The notes under the pieces: generated by a model
Databases searched by the model: none
What the model was told of the DNA's origin: nothing
Seen by the model: only the letters and a program-made list of their open reading frames with translations
Made by a program: the position numbers and the translations under genes
Shown: piece by piece, positions 1 through 8,011 of the stretch
How the letters are laid out: every line of letters begins with the position of its first letter
Position numbering within the stretch: the first letter of the stretch is position 1
From: Limnohabitans sp. Rim8
Lineage (GTDB): Bacteria; Pseudomonadota; Gammaproteobacteria; Burkholderiales; Burkholderiaceae_C
DNA: 47,084 bases
Direction of reading: 5' to 3'
Assembly: GCA_945901045.1 (NCBI GenBank)
Contig: CAMDKK010000029.1
Span: 1-47,084, forward strand

Positions 1-332
1 ACAAGACCAAGCCAGGCGGCCACTTGACGACCGTTGTCACAGTTCTTCGCGTCGCCAATGGAGGCGAGCAACGCACTGGCGGTGATCGGGCCAATGCCTG
101 GGACATGCGCTAGCTTGCAGCTGAGATCGCTGTTGCGATGCCAAGATCGAATTTGTATTTCAAGTTCATCGACCTGACGATCCAGTTCCTTGAGATGGTC
201 CAACAGCCGTAACTCGTTGCTTGCATCTTCAATAAGTTCAGGAACTCTTGTGGCGATGTAACCGATGCCCTGTGGGACGATCAGCCCGAATTCACCAAGA
301 AGTCCGCGTATTTGGTTGGTCCAGTCAGCCAT
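1..332 (-). pseudogene. IS110-family transposase, C-terminal fragment (runs off the window)
   Basis: The minus strand reads an open frame from about 332 to the left edge. It contains NQIRGLLGEFGLIVPQG and, further on, PGIGPITASALLASIGDAKN followed by QVAAWLGLV, which are hallmarks of the linker and Transposase_20 region of IS110/IS1111 transposases. The RuvC-like N-terminal half is absent: in the same frame a stop lies near 391 and nothing upstream resembles the family. The next gene (448) is read in the opposite direction. The copy is therefore at least 5'-truncated; whether its 3' end is intact cannot be seen. Function if intact would be DEDD-type transposition. Confidence 0.8.
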
Positions 333-431
333 TCGATGCCCATCAAGAAACTTGACCAACAGCCCAGCAAATTTCTTGACCACACTCACTTAAACTGAAC
401 AGACCTCGGGCTTTCAGAAGTCCAAAACCCC

Positions 432-437
432 TATAAT
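432..437 (+). promoter_or_regulatory. TATAAT -10 box of the GntR gene, probably leaderless
   Basis: A perfect TATAAT lies only 10 bases before the ATG at 448, so initiation at the usual distance would fall within a few bases of the start codon. No Shine-Dalgarno sequence precedes the ATG. No convincing -35 box is seen (the 409-416 region is GC-rich), so this is a -10-only call. Confidence 0.5.
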
Positions 438-447
438 CATTGAGCCT

Positions 448-1188
448 ATGCGGTTGAATCCCCCATCCTTCAAACCCCTTTACCAGCAGGTCGTGGACGC
501 ATTGCGCGACGAGATTTTGCGCGGCAAATATCCCGTGGGTGGGCAGTTGCCGACGGAGGGCGAGCTCTCCGAGCGGTTCTCGGTTAGTCGACACACAGTC
601 CGCGAGGCGTTGCGCAATCTACGCAGCGACGGCCTGGTATCGTCCCGGCAAGGTGCGGGCACCACCGTTGCGCGGCCGAGCGCCCCCAGCACTTACGTAC
701 AGGAGATCGAATCCATCAATGACCTGATCCAGTACGCTGCGTCGATCCGCTACAAGGTGGACCGCAGCGAAGTTATCGCGGCCGACGCGGCGTTGGCCGC
801 AAGCATTGGCGGTATCTCCGGTCAAAAATGGCTGCGCATAGAGGGTCTGCGGTATGAGGACAACAACAACAAGCCGGTCTGCCGCACGGTGGTCTACGTT
901 CACACCGACTTCGCAGGCGTCGGCCGGCTGGTTGGCCGGCGCAACAGTGCCATTTACGAACTGATCGAAGATTTGTACGGGGAGAAGATCGCAGAAGTTG
1001 AGCAGGTGATCAACGCCTACCGCGTACCCGAGGTCGTGGCAGCCGAACTCGCGCTTGAGCCGGATGCGGTCATCGTAGAAGTCCGGCGTACCTATCGCAC
1101 AGTCGCCCGCAAAATCGCCGAGGTCGCCGTCAACCAGTACCCCGCAGACCGCTTCTCGCTAGCAATGAAACTGCGGCGCAGGACATAG
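448..1188 (+). CDS. GntR-family transcriptional regulator, HutC type with UTRA domain
   Basis: A 246-residue protein. Residues about 8-75 form the winged helix-turn-helix (PLYQQVVDALRDEILRG, then LPTEGELSERFSVSRHTVREA and LRNLRSDGLVSSRQGAGT). Residues about 90-240 form a UTRA effector-binding domain of usual length. It should bind a small acid or CoA-ester and control the neighbouring catabolic genes. Nearby divergent and downstream promoters carry TGTACGTACA-type palindromes, a symmetry typical of GntR operators, which makes this protein the obvious candidate binder (inference). No such palindrome lies in its own promoter. It converges on the aldehyde dehydrogenase gene; a hairpin sits between them. 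The effector is unknown. Confidence 0.92.
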   Translation: MRLNPPSFKPLYQQVVDALRDEILRGKYPVGGQLPTEGELSERFSVSRHTVREALRNLRSDGLVSSRQGAGTTVARPSAPSTYVQEIESINDLIQYAASIRYKVDRSEVIAADAALAASIGGISGQKWLRIEGLRYEDNNNKPVCRTVVYVHTDFAGVGRLVGRRNSAIYELIEDLYGEKIAEVEQVINAYRVPEVVAAELALEPDAVIVEVRRTYRTVARKIAEVAVNQYPADRFSLAMKLRRRT

Positions 1189-1191
1189 CTC

Positions 1192-1219
1192 GTCTGAGAC
1201 CGAAGTATGCTGCTCAGAC
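1192..1219. terminator. Possible bidirectional terminator hairpin between convergent genes
   Basis: GTCTGAG (1192-1198) is perfectly complementary to CTCAGAC (1213-1219), giving a 7-bp stem with a 14-base loop. It spans the 25-base gap between the convergent regulator and aldehyde dehydrogenase genes. There is no U-tract, so termination is inferred from position only. Confidence 0.35.
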
Positions 1220-2704
1220 CTTGATCACAAACGGGTCCTGTATTTCCTCGCTCATCTCGCACCAGACGCTTTTGGTCTGAAGGAACTGGTCGAGTGACTC
1301 AATGCCGTTGACCCGGCCCAGCCCACTGTTCTTGTAGCCGCCGAACGGAGAATTGAAGGCCAACGCCCGGTAGGTGTTTATCCACACCGTGCCAGCCTGC
1401 AGACGCTTTGCCATCTGGTGGGCGCGGCGGATGTCGCGCGTCCATAGCCCCGCAGCCAGGCCGAATCGCGTGCCGTTGGCCAGCGCCAGGACTTCGTCGT
1501 CGTCGTTAAAGCGAGTGAGGCTCAGCACCGGGCCGAACACCTCCTCCTGCATGATGTAATTTTCGCTTTTGACGTTGTGCAGGATGGTGGGCTGGAAGAA
1601 ATAGCCACCCTCTAGGCCGGGAACGCTGACGCGGTTACCCCCTGTGAGCAGCTCTGCGCCTTCGAACAGCGCGCGCTGCACCATCGCCTCGTCCTTGGCG
1701 AGCTGTGCTTGGGTCGCGACTGGCCCCATCTGGGTCTCCGCTAACAACGGGTCGCCCAGCTTGATTGCACGGGCCCGCTGGGCAAGCCGGTCGGCCACTT
1801 CTTCGTAGATGCTTGAATGCACGTAGGCACGCGATCCGGCAATGCAGGTCTGCCCTGCAGCTGCGAAGATACCTGAGAGGATGCCAACCACTGCATTTTC
1901 GACCGTTGCGTCGCCGAAGACGATGTTTGGGCTCTTGCCGCCGAGCTCGAGCGTGCAGCTAGCCAGACGCCCGCCTGCCTGAGCTGCGATGGCGCGGCCC
2001 GCACCTTCGCTTCCGGTGAATGAGATCTTGGCCACCTGTTCGTGCCCGACGAGTGCCTCGCCCGCCTCGCGCCCGCCAGTCACCACGTTGAGCACGCCGG
2101 GCGGAATGCCCGCTTCCTCCGCCAGTCGCACCAGCTCGAAGGCGGACGCCGAAGTTATTTCTGACGGCTTGATGACGATCGTGTTGCCCGCCGCGAGGGC
2201 CGGCGCTACGCTCATGATGGTAAGGAAGGTCGGCGAGTTCCATGGCACGATCACCGCCACCACGCCCAGCGGCTCGCGCAGAGTGTAGTTCAGCACGCTC
2301 TGCCGCTCGACCGGGATGACACGGCCCTCAATCTTGTCGGCCAGCCCGCCAAAGTAATACAGCCACTCCTTCACCACGGTGGCCTGGGCACGCATCTCGG
2401 CCACGAGTTTGCCGTTCTGCTCGCTCTCCATGCGTGCGATGCCTTCCGCGTTGACCGCGATCTTGTCTCCCCAGGCCATCATCAGGCGGCCGCGCCGCGT
2501 TGGCGACAGCTTGCCCCAAGGCCCATTGCCGGCCTCAACGGCGGCGCGTACCGCACAGTCGACGTCGGCCAGGCCTGATTCGGCGAAGGTGCCGTACGGT
2601 TTGCCGGTGGTCGGGTTGGTCGAGACGAAGCTGCGCCCTGCGGCGGGAGCGACGTTCTGACCGGCAATGTAGTTCTGGAAGCTCAAGGCAGTTGCGTTTG
2701 GCAT
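1214..2704 (-). CDS. NAD(P)-dependent aldehyde dehydrogenase
   Basis: A 496-residue protein, the usual length for the ALDH superfamily. It oxidises an aldehyde to the acid with NAD(P) in the cytoplasm. Visible catalytic residues are Asn156 in VPWNSPTF, Glu253 in LELGGKSPN and the nucleophile Cys287 in AAGQTCIAGSR. The Rossmann and tetramerisation parts are also recognisable (IKPSEITSAS, FGPVLSL, NSPFGGYKNSGLGR). It is divergent from the ThDP enzyme starting at 2851, and a TACGTACAA half-palindrome lies 26 bases upstream of its start codon, so both are probably under the same GntR control. The substrate is not predictable; an aldehyde released by one of the neighbouring ThDP lyases is a reasonable guess. 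Confidence 0.92.
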   Translation of the reverse strand: MPNATALSFQNYIAGQNVAPAAGRSFVSTNPTTGKPYGTFAESGLADVDCAVRAAVEAGNGPWGKLSPTRRGRLMMAWGDKIAVNAEGIARMESEQNGKLVAEMRAQATVVKEWLYYFGGLADKIEGRVIPVERQSVLNYTLREPLGVVAVIVPWNSPTFLTIMSVAPALAAGNTIVIKPSEITSASAFELVRLAEEAGIPPGVLNVVTGGREAGEALVGHEQVAKISFTGSEGAGRAIAAQAGGRLASCTLELGGKSPNIVFGDATVENAVVGILSGIFAAAGQTCIAGSRAYVHSSIYEEVADRLAQRARAIKLGDPLLAETQMGPVATQAQLAKDEAMVQRALFEGAELLTGGNRVSVPGLEGGYFFQPTILHNVKSENYIMQEEVFGPVLSLTRFNDDDEVLALANGTRFGLAAGLWTRDIRRAHQMAKRLQAGTVWINTYRALAFNSPFGGYKNSGLGRVNGIESLDQFLQTKSVWCEMSEEIQDPFVIKV

Positions 2705-2729
2705 TTTGATACGTTTGGACTGAAGTAAT

Positions 2730-2741
2730 TAATACGTACAA
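2730..2741. promoter_or_regulatory. GntR-type operator, TACGTA palindrome, ALDH side
   Basis: Reads TAATACGTACAA, differing in two left-arm bases from TTGTACGTACAA. It lies 26 bp upstream of the aldehyde dehydrogenase start and 107 bp (centre to centre) from the site at 2837-2848. Assignment to the regulator at 448 is inference. Confidence 0.6.
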
Positions 2742-2836
2742 GTTATGCCAACAAAGGCAAAACAAGAGCCAGATTTGACGCTAAAACCTATTTTTAGGAT
2801 CTCGGTATTATCCCTTGCATGTGTTGACCGAAGTGC

Positions 2837-2848
2837 ATGTACGTACAA
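2837..2848. promoter_or_regulatory. GntR-type operator, perfect TGTACGTACA palindrome, ThDP side
   Basis: Reads ATGTACGTACAA and contains a perfect 10-bp palindrome at 2838-2847. It ends 2 bases before the ATG at 2851, so a bound repressor would block the start of the ThDP gene. This placement argues against the longer upstream TTG start at 2815, which would put the operator inside the coding sequence. Confidence 0.65.
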
Positions 2849-2850
2849 CA

Positions 2851-4473
2851 ATGTCGTTCATGCAAAATACAAATAACAGTGTGGCGGATGTGATTGCGCG
2901 GGTGTGCCTGCGTCATGGAGTGGCGCGGGTGTTTGGCGTCCCGGGCGGGGGCAGCAGCCTGGACCTGATCGAGGCGTTCCGCGCGCTTGGCGTGCCCTTT
3001 ATTCTGGCGCGCACCGAGACGGCCGCCGCCATCATGGCAGCGGCTGACGCAGAAGCCACCGGCGCCATCGGCGTGGTGATCGCCACACAGGGGCCTGGCC
3101 TAGCGAGCGCAACCAACGGTATGGCCAACGCGCACCTTGAGCGCGCACCCGTGCTGCTCTTGACAGATGGCTGGTCGGCGCGGCAGGCGGTGTTCGACAC
3201 ACACCAAGTCATTGACCAGCAGGCCCTGATGCGCCCTCTCACGCGCGCCATGTCGCGCCTGGAGTCGGACGACGTTGAGGCTGAGCTCGAAACCATGGTT
3301 GTGAAAATGCGCACCGCCCCCTGGGGCCCCGGCTACGTCGAGCTGACCGGGGAAAACGCCCGCCGGCAGGTTTCCGCCACGCGAACCGCCGCCATGCCGC
3401 CGACCCCCTTAACCACTCCCCCTTCCGCTCGCATGCGCGAACTGCTCAGCGCGGCCCGCAAGCCGGTCATTATTGCCGGGCTGGAAACGCGCTCGCCGAA
3501 GGCCGCCGCTCAACTGCAGGCATTGGCCAAGCGGTGGCGCTGCCCCGTTGTGCCGACCTACAAGGCCAAAGGCGTGCTGCCCGACGCGTCGCCCTATGTC
3601 GTGGGCTTGTTCACTGGCGGCGCGGTCGAGCGCGAGTGCGTTGGCGCTGCGGACCTGATCGTACTCTGCGGCATGGATCCGGTGGAACTCATCGGCAGGC
3701 CTTGGGGCTACACCGCGCCCGTGGTTGACATCGCCCTCGTGCGCCACCCGGTGCACTACGTTGAAATGGCCGCGGTGCTCCATGGACCGCTTGATACCTC
3801 GCTTGCGGCGGTGGCAGGAGTTCGCGCCGAAAGCGAGTGGCAACTGGCGGACTTCGAACGCCTGCGTGCGTCGCTCGAGACGCGCTTGGCGTACGAAGGG
3901 GACGGCAGCGGGCTGACGCCTGAACAGGTGGTGCGCGCAGCGCTCGAGGCCGCCGGCCCGCTGGACGCGGCGATGACGGTGGACGCCGGAGCACATATGT
4001 TTTCGGCTATGGCATTTTGGCAGACGCAGCGCCAAGGTGACACGCTCATCTCCAACGGCCTCTCGACGATGGGCTATGCCCTGCCGGCCGGCATCGCCCG
4101 CGCGCTCCGCTCGCCCGATCGCCCCGTCATTGCCTTCACAGGAGATGGTGGGCTGATGATGTGCGTTGGTGAACTGTCGACCGCAGCGCAGTACAACCCG
4201 TGGCTTTGCGTCGTGGTTTTTAACGACGCCGCCCTTTCTCTGATTGATATCAAGCAGCAGTCACGAAAGCTTTCGCGCAACGGTGTCTGCTGGCCGCGCC
4301 CGGACTTTGCCGCCATCGCCCGCGGCTTCGGTCTGCAGGCATGGTCTGCTGATACGCCGCAGGAGCTTCGCGAGGCCTTTGCCGCCGCGCTCGCGACGCG
4401 TGGCCCGACGCTCATCGACGCAAGAGTCGATCCGTCCGGCTACTTGGCCCAGTCCAAAACCCTCCGCGGCTGA
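2851..4473 (+). CDS. ThDP-dependent decarboxylase/lyase, acetolactate-synthase-like
   Basis: A 540-residue protein counted from the ATG at 2851; the ATG at 2860 is also possible, and no good ribosome-binding site marks either. It has the three-domain ThDP fold: an N-terminal pyrimidine-binding domain with activating Glu56 in ARTETAAA and IATQGPGLASATNG, a central domain (KPVIIAGLETRSP), and a C-terminal pyrophosphate domain with FTGDGGLMMCVGELSTA and a downstream VVFNDAAL. Members cleave or form C-C bonds next to a carbonyl (acetolactate synthase, benzoylformate decarboxylase, 2-hydroxyacyl-CoA lyase). No acetolactate-synthase small subunit is nearby, so a catabolic 2-oxoacid decarboxylase or lyase is more likely than amino-acid biosynthesis (inference). 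The divergent aldehyde dehydrogenase would fit an aldehyde product. Confidence 0.85.
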   Translation: MSFMQNTNNSVADVIARVCLRHGVARVFGVPGGGSSLDLIEAFRALGVPFILARTETAAAIMAAADAEATGAIGVVIATQGPGLASATNGMANAHLERAPVLLLTDGWSARQAVFDTHQVIDQQALMRPLTRAMSRLESDDVEAELETMVVKMRTAPWGPGYVELTGENARRQVSATRTAAMPPTPLTTPPSARMRELLSAARKPVIIAGLETRSPKAAAQLQALAKRWRCPVVPTYKAKGVLPDASPYVVGLFTGGAVERECVGAADLIVLCGMDPVELIGRPWGYTAPVVDIALVRHPVHYVEMAAVLHGPLDTSLAAVAGVRAESEWQLADFERLRASLETRLAYEGDGSGLTPEQVVRAALEAAGPLDAAMTVDAGAHMFSAMAFWQTQRQGDTLISNGLSTMGYALPAGIARALRSPDRPVIAFTGDGGLMMCVGELSTAAQYNPWLCVVVFNDAALSLIDIKQQSRKLSRNGVCWPRPDFAAIARGFGLQAWSADTPQELREAFAAALATRGPTLIDARVDPSGYLAQSKTLRG

Positions 4474-4487
4474 GTTGCTTGAATTAT

Positions 4488-4499
4488 TGGTACGTACAA
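4488..4499. promoter_or_regulatory. GntR-type operator, upstream copy before first Bug gene
   Basis: Reads TGGTACGTACAA, in a 98-base gap unusually AT-rich for this region. Its centre is 74 bp from that of the site at 4562-4573, close to seven helical turns, so two dimers would sit on the same face of the DNA. Confidence 0.6.
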
Positions 4500-4561
4500 A
4501 TATTGAGATATGTTTTTTATGCGGGTTTACTCTATTTTATATAACTTATTTTTTGATATAT

Positions 4562-4573
4562 TTGTACGTACAT
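4562..4573. promoter_or_regulatory. GntR-type operator, downstream copy before first Bug gene
   Basis: Reads TTGTACGTACAT, a perfect TGTACGTACA core. It overlaps the upstream ATG at 4572, which supports the later start at 4596 for the Bug gene. Confidence 0.65.
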
Positions 4574-4595
4574 GTTTAAAACGAAGGGCAATGCC

Positions 4596-5600
4596 ATGAA
4601 AATTTCGTCATCGCTCAAAAGTCTGCCGTACCTGGCGGCTGCCCTGCTCGCCTGTCTTTCGGCAGGCACCCATGCCCAAGACGACATTGCCAACTATCCG
4701 AACAAGCCGATTCGGCTGATCGTGCCCTTCGGCCCCGGTGGCGCCGGTGACGCCGTGGCGCGACTTATGGCCGACCGCCTCCGGCCGATGCTGAATAACG
4801 CAACGATCCTCATCGAGAACAAGCCCGGCGCCGGCGGCGCGATCGGTACCACAGAGCTGGCTCGCGCCAAGCCCGACGGCTACACGCTGCTGCTCGCATT
4901 CGACGGCAACCTGGTCGTGTCGCCGACCCTTGTCAAGTCGATTACCTTTCACCCGGTGAGGGACTTCCAGCCCATCGCTAAGCTGGTGAACCTGCCCATC
5001 ATGGTGGTCGCCCATCCGTCGGTGAAGGCGAACAACATCAAGGAATTCATCGACCAGTCCAAGGTCAAGCCCGGTGACATCACCTACGGCACGACCGGCG
5101 TGGGCAACACCATGCACCTGGCCGGTGAGCTGCTGCGCACACGGGCCGGCATGGCCTGGACTCACGTGCCTTACGCCAGCGGAGGTGCAAAGACACTGAC
5201 CGATCTGGCTGGCGGATTTATCAATTCAGCGATCCTGTCAGTGTCGGTCGCGGGGCCGATGATCAGGGACGGGCGGCTCAAAGGCATAGGCGTTTTCAGC
5301 GACAAGCGCGCGCTGTTGCTGCCCGACGTCCCGACTTTCCAGGAGGCCGGTATTGGGGGCATCGAAGCGTCCTCATGGCTCGGCCTCGTCGCGCCGGCCG
5401 GCACACCCCGCCCGTTGGTGGACCGCCTTAACAAGGCCGCCAATGAAGTCATCCGCAATCCCGAAGCTGTCGCCCGCCTGCAAGCGTTGGCGCTGGAGCC
5501 GACGCCGGGCAGCGTCGACGAGTTCGACGCCATCATCAAGTCGGAATTCGCCAAATGGACCCAGGTAGTCAAGGACGCCAACATCAAGGTGGAGCAATAA
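4596..5600 (+). CDS. Bug/TctC-family periplasmic solute-binding protein 1
   Basis: A 334-residue protein from the ATG at 4596, chosen because GAAGG precedes it by about 8 bases and a signal peptide follows at once (KSLPYLAAALLACLSAGTHA, cleavage near AQD). An in-frame ATG at 4572 sits inside an operator. The family signature PNKPIRLIVPFGPGGAGDAV and later motifs (IENKPGAGGAIG, PDGYTLLLAFDGN, GTPRPLVDRLN) identify a tripartite tricarboxylate transporter receptor. It would bind a carboxylic acid in the periplasm. No TctA or TctB membrane gene is present in the window. It is first in a run of plus-strand genes reaching 18265 and is probably controlled by the flanking palindromes. Confidence 0.92.
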   Translation: MKISSSLKSLPYLAAALLACLSAGTHAQDDIANYPNKPIRLIVPFGPGGAGDAVARLMADRLRPMLNNATILIENKPGAGGAIGTTELARAKPDGYTLLLAFDGNLVVSPTLVKSITFHPVRDFQPIAKLVNLPIMVVAHPSVKANNIKEFIDQSKVKPGDITYGTTGVGNTMHLAGELLRTRAGMAWTHVPYASGGAKTLTDLAGGFINSAILSVSVAGPMIRDGRLKGIGVFSDKRALLLPDVPTFQEAGIGGIEASSWLGLVAPAGTPRPLVDRLNKAANEVIRNPEAVARLQALALEPTPGSVDEFDAIIKSEFAKWTQVVKDANIKVEQ

Positions 5601-5687
5601 GACCAACCTTGACGCGGCACTTGCCGGCGAACGTCCGCCGACGCAGGTGAACTGATTCACGCACGCAAACAACTCCAGGAGATAAAT

Positions 5688-6698
5688 TTGAAACCCTTCA
5701 CCCCATCCGTCCGCCGCCGCGAGCTTTTCACGGGTATTGCGGCACTTGCCGCCACGACGCTCGCCGCGGGCCTTGCGTCCGCCCAGGGCACCTACCCGAA
5801 CAAGCCGGTGCGCCTCATCGTGCCGTTCGCAGCCGGCGGCTCCATTGACACCGCGACGCGCATCCTAGCCGAAGGCCTAGGTGAGCGGCTTAAGACGCAG
5901 TTCGTTGTCGACAACCGCCCCGGCGCAACCGGTAGCATCGGTGCGCAGATAGCCGCTCGCGCGGCCCCCGACGGCTATACCCTCGTGGCGAGCTACGACG
6001 GCACTTTCTCCATATTGCCGGTGCTCCAACCGCTGCCGTTTAACCCGCGCCTGGACTTCGCGCCTATCGCGCGCTACGCCGATGTGGAGTACGTCATCGC
6101 ACTGCACCCGAGCGTGCCGGCGCGCAACATGAAAGAGCTCATCCAGTACACCAAGGCAAACCCGGGCAAGCTGTCTTACGCCTCCACCGGCATCGGTAGC
6201 ACCACCCACCTGCAAAGCGAGCTGTTGCGTCTGAAGGCGGGCCTGGACTGGACCCATATTCCCTACGGCACCGGCAGCGGCAAGGCCATCATGGACGTGG
6301 TGGCGGGCACAACCCCGTCGACCTTCATCTCCGTGTCCGTTGCGTCGCCGCACGTCGCCGCCGGCAAGCTGCGAGCCCTGGCGGTCGCCTCGCCGCGCCG
6401 CAGCCTGTCCCTGCCCGACGTGCCCACGCTGCGCGAGGAAGGCCTCCCGGGGCTGGACCTTGTGTCCTGGTTTGGGCTGTTCGCACCGGCCGGCACGCCG
6501 CGCTCGATCATCGACACGCTCAACCGCGAGATGAAGTCCGTGCTCGAAAGCCCCGCAGTGCAGAAGAAGTTCCGCGAGGTCGGCCTGGTGCCTTCGCATG
6601 GAACGCCCGAGGACTTGCGCGATACCGTCGCGTCAGACATCACCAAGTGGACAGCGATCGTCACTGAAGCGAACATCAAGGCCGAGCCGCAGAAATGA
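5688..6698 (+). CDS. Bug/TctC-family periplasmic solute-binding protein 2
   Basis: A 336-residue protein with a TTG start; AGGAGA at 5677-5682 lies 5 bases before it and there is no better ATG nearby. The N-terminus has an arginine cluster (SVRRRELFTG) ahead of an Ala/Leu-rich segment, compatible with a Tat or Sec signal peptide ending near ASAQG. The signature YPNKPVRLIVPFAAGGSIDT and the motifs DNRPGATGSIG, PDGYTL and GTPRSIIDTLN mark the Bug family. It is a paralogue of the preceding gene rather than a near-identical copy, so the two may bind different acids. Confidence 0.91.
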   Translation: MKPFTPSVRRRELFTGIAALAATTLAAGLASAQGTYPNKPVRLIVPFAAGGSIDTATRILAEGLGERLKTQFVVDNRPGATGSIGAQIAARAAPDGYTLVASYDGTFSILPVLQPLPFNPRLDFAPIARYADVEYVIALHPSVPARNMKELIQYTKANPGKLSYASTGIGSTTHLQSELLRLKAGLDWTHIPYGTGSGKAIMDVVAGTTPSTFISVSVASPHVAAGKLRALAVASPRRSLSLPDVPTLREEGLPGLDLVSWFGLFAPAGTPRSIIDTLNREMKSVLESPAVQKKFREVGLVPSHGTPEDLRDTVASDITKWTAIVTEANIKAEPQK

Positions 6699-6738
6699 CC
6701 CACGCCGACCTGCAACCCAGCGTTACCGGAGACATTTC

Positions 6739-8004
6739 ATGACCGCACGAGACCCCGCCGCTGCGGCACCGCAAGCCGATGACCTTTCTGATTCCGACCC
6801 GGCGCTCGCCGGACTGCGTGTGCTCGACCTAACCCAGTTCGAGGCCGGCACCTCGTGCACCCAAAGCCTGGCCTGGTTGGGCGCTGAAGTCATCAAGGTC
6901 GAGCCGCCCGGCACCGGCGAGCAAGCACGCAACGCATCCGCCGCCAAGTTCGGCACCGACTCCTACTTCTTCATGGTGCTGAACGCCAACAAGCGCAGCA
7001 TGACGCTGAACCTGAAGAGCCCGCAAGGCAAGGCCATCCTTACGCGGCTTATCGAGCGCTCGGACGTGTTCATTGAGAATTTCGCGCCCGGCACCATCGA
7101 GCGACTGGGCTTCTCGTACGAGGAGGTGTCGCGCATCAATCCGCGTATCGTCTACGCGCAGATCAAGGGCTTCGCGCCCGAGAGCCCTTATGGCGAGTAC
7201 CCTGCCTTTGACATGATCGCGCAGGCCTGCGGCGGCGCAGTGTCGATTACCGGTGAATCCGACGGCCGCCCGCTCAAGCCCGGGCCGACGATTGGCGACA
7301 CCGGCACTGGGTTGCACTGCAGTATCGGCATCATCGCCGCGTTGTACCAGCGCATGCGCACCGGCCGCGGCCAGCGCGTGCAGGTGGCGATGCAAGAGGC
7401 CGTCATCAATTTTTGTCGGATGGCCTTCGCCGCCCAACTGATGTTCGACAAGACCACGCCGCGCAACGGCAACCAGAGCCTGCTGGGCGGCACCTCGCCG
7501 AGCGAGCTCTACCCCTGCAAGGGCGGCGGCCCGAACGACTACTGCTTCATCTACGTCTCTCGCGCTGGTGACCGCCAGTGGAAGAGGCTGCTCGAGGTCA
7601 TCGGCAAGACCGAGCTCGCCGCCGACCCGCGCCTAGGGACTGCCGACATGCGCTATGCGCACCGGGACGTGATCGATCCCATCGTGCGCGAATGGACGCT
7701 CAAGCACGATAAGGCCATGGTCATGAAAACCCTGGGCGACGCGGGCGTGCCCGCCGGCGCGGCCTTCGATACGCAGGAACTCATCAATGATGTGGACCTG
7801 CGCAACCGCGGCGCCTTCGCCACAGTCGACCACCCGACGCGCGGCACCTTCACCATGCCAGGCTGGCCGGTGCGCATGTCGGACTCGAATGTGAAAGTCA
7901 CCGCGGCTCCCCTGCTCGGCTCCGACAATGACTATGTCTTCGAGCAACTGCTCGGGATGGGCGAGGACGAGATCCGTACGCTGCGTGAGTGCAACGCCAC
8001 CTGA
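6739..8004 (+). CDS. Class III CoA-transferase, formyl-CoA:oxalate CoA-transferase-like (CoA-transferase 1)
   Basis: A 421-residue protein from the ATG at 6739, with GGAGA 6 bases upstream. It would transfer CoA between carboxylic acids by a mixed-anhydride mechanism. The catalytic aspartate is Asp187 in PTIGDTGTGLHC, matching the GDSNTGMH context of formyl-CoA transferase. Other family motifs are LAWLGAEVIKVEPPGTG, NANKRSMTLNLKSPQG, VFIENFAPGTIERLG and RTGRGQRVQVAMQEA. It lies 7 bases before a ThDP lyase resembling oxalyl-CoA decarboxylase and 2-hydroxyacyl-CoA lyase, so this pair may activate and then cleave a 2-hydroxy or dicarboxylic acid (inference). The residues before about 25 are low-complexity. 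Confidence 0.88.
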   Translation: MTARDPAAAAPQADDLSDSDPALAGLRVLDLTQFEAGTSCTQSLAWLGAEVIKVEPPGTGEQARNASAAKFGTDSYFFMVLNANKRSMTLNLKSPQGKAILTRLIERSDVFIENFAPGTIERLGFSYEEVSRINPRIVYAQIKGFAPESPYGEYPAFDMIAQACGGAVSITGESDGRPLKPGPTIGDTGTGLHCSIGIIAALYQRMRTGRGQRVQVAMQEAVINFCRMAFAAQLMFDKTTPRNGNQSLLGGTSPSELYPCKGGGPNDYCFIYVSRAGDRQWKRLLEVIGKTELAADPRLGTADMRYAHRDVIDPIVREWTLKHDKAMVMKTLGDAGVPAGAAFDTQELINDVDLRNRGAFATVDHPTRGTFTMPGWPVRMSDSNVKVTAAPLLGSDNDYVFEQLLGMGEDEIRTLRECNAT

Positions 8005-8011
8005 AGAACCC

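Noticed and set aside
691-702. A TACGTA core inside the GntR coding sequence as an extra operator
   Set aside because: Only the centre and part of one arm match, and it lies in coding DNA (codons for Thr-Tyr-Val-Gln). Chance occurrence is likely.
2851-4473. Biosynthetic acetolactate synthase large subunit (ilvB/ilvI)
   Set aside because: No regulatory small subunit or ilvC follows, and the gene lies in a GntR-controlled catabolic cluster divergent from an aldehyde dehydrogenase.
4572-4595. Upstream ATG as the start of the first Bug gene
   Set aside because: It lies in the operator palindrome and adds polar residues ahead of a clean signal peptide; the ATG at 4596 has a ribosome-binding site.
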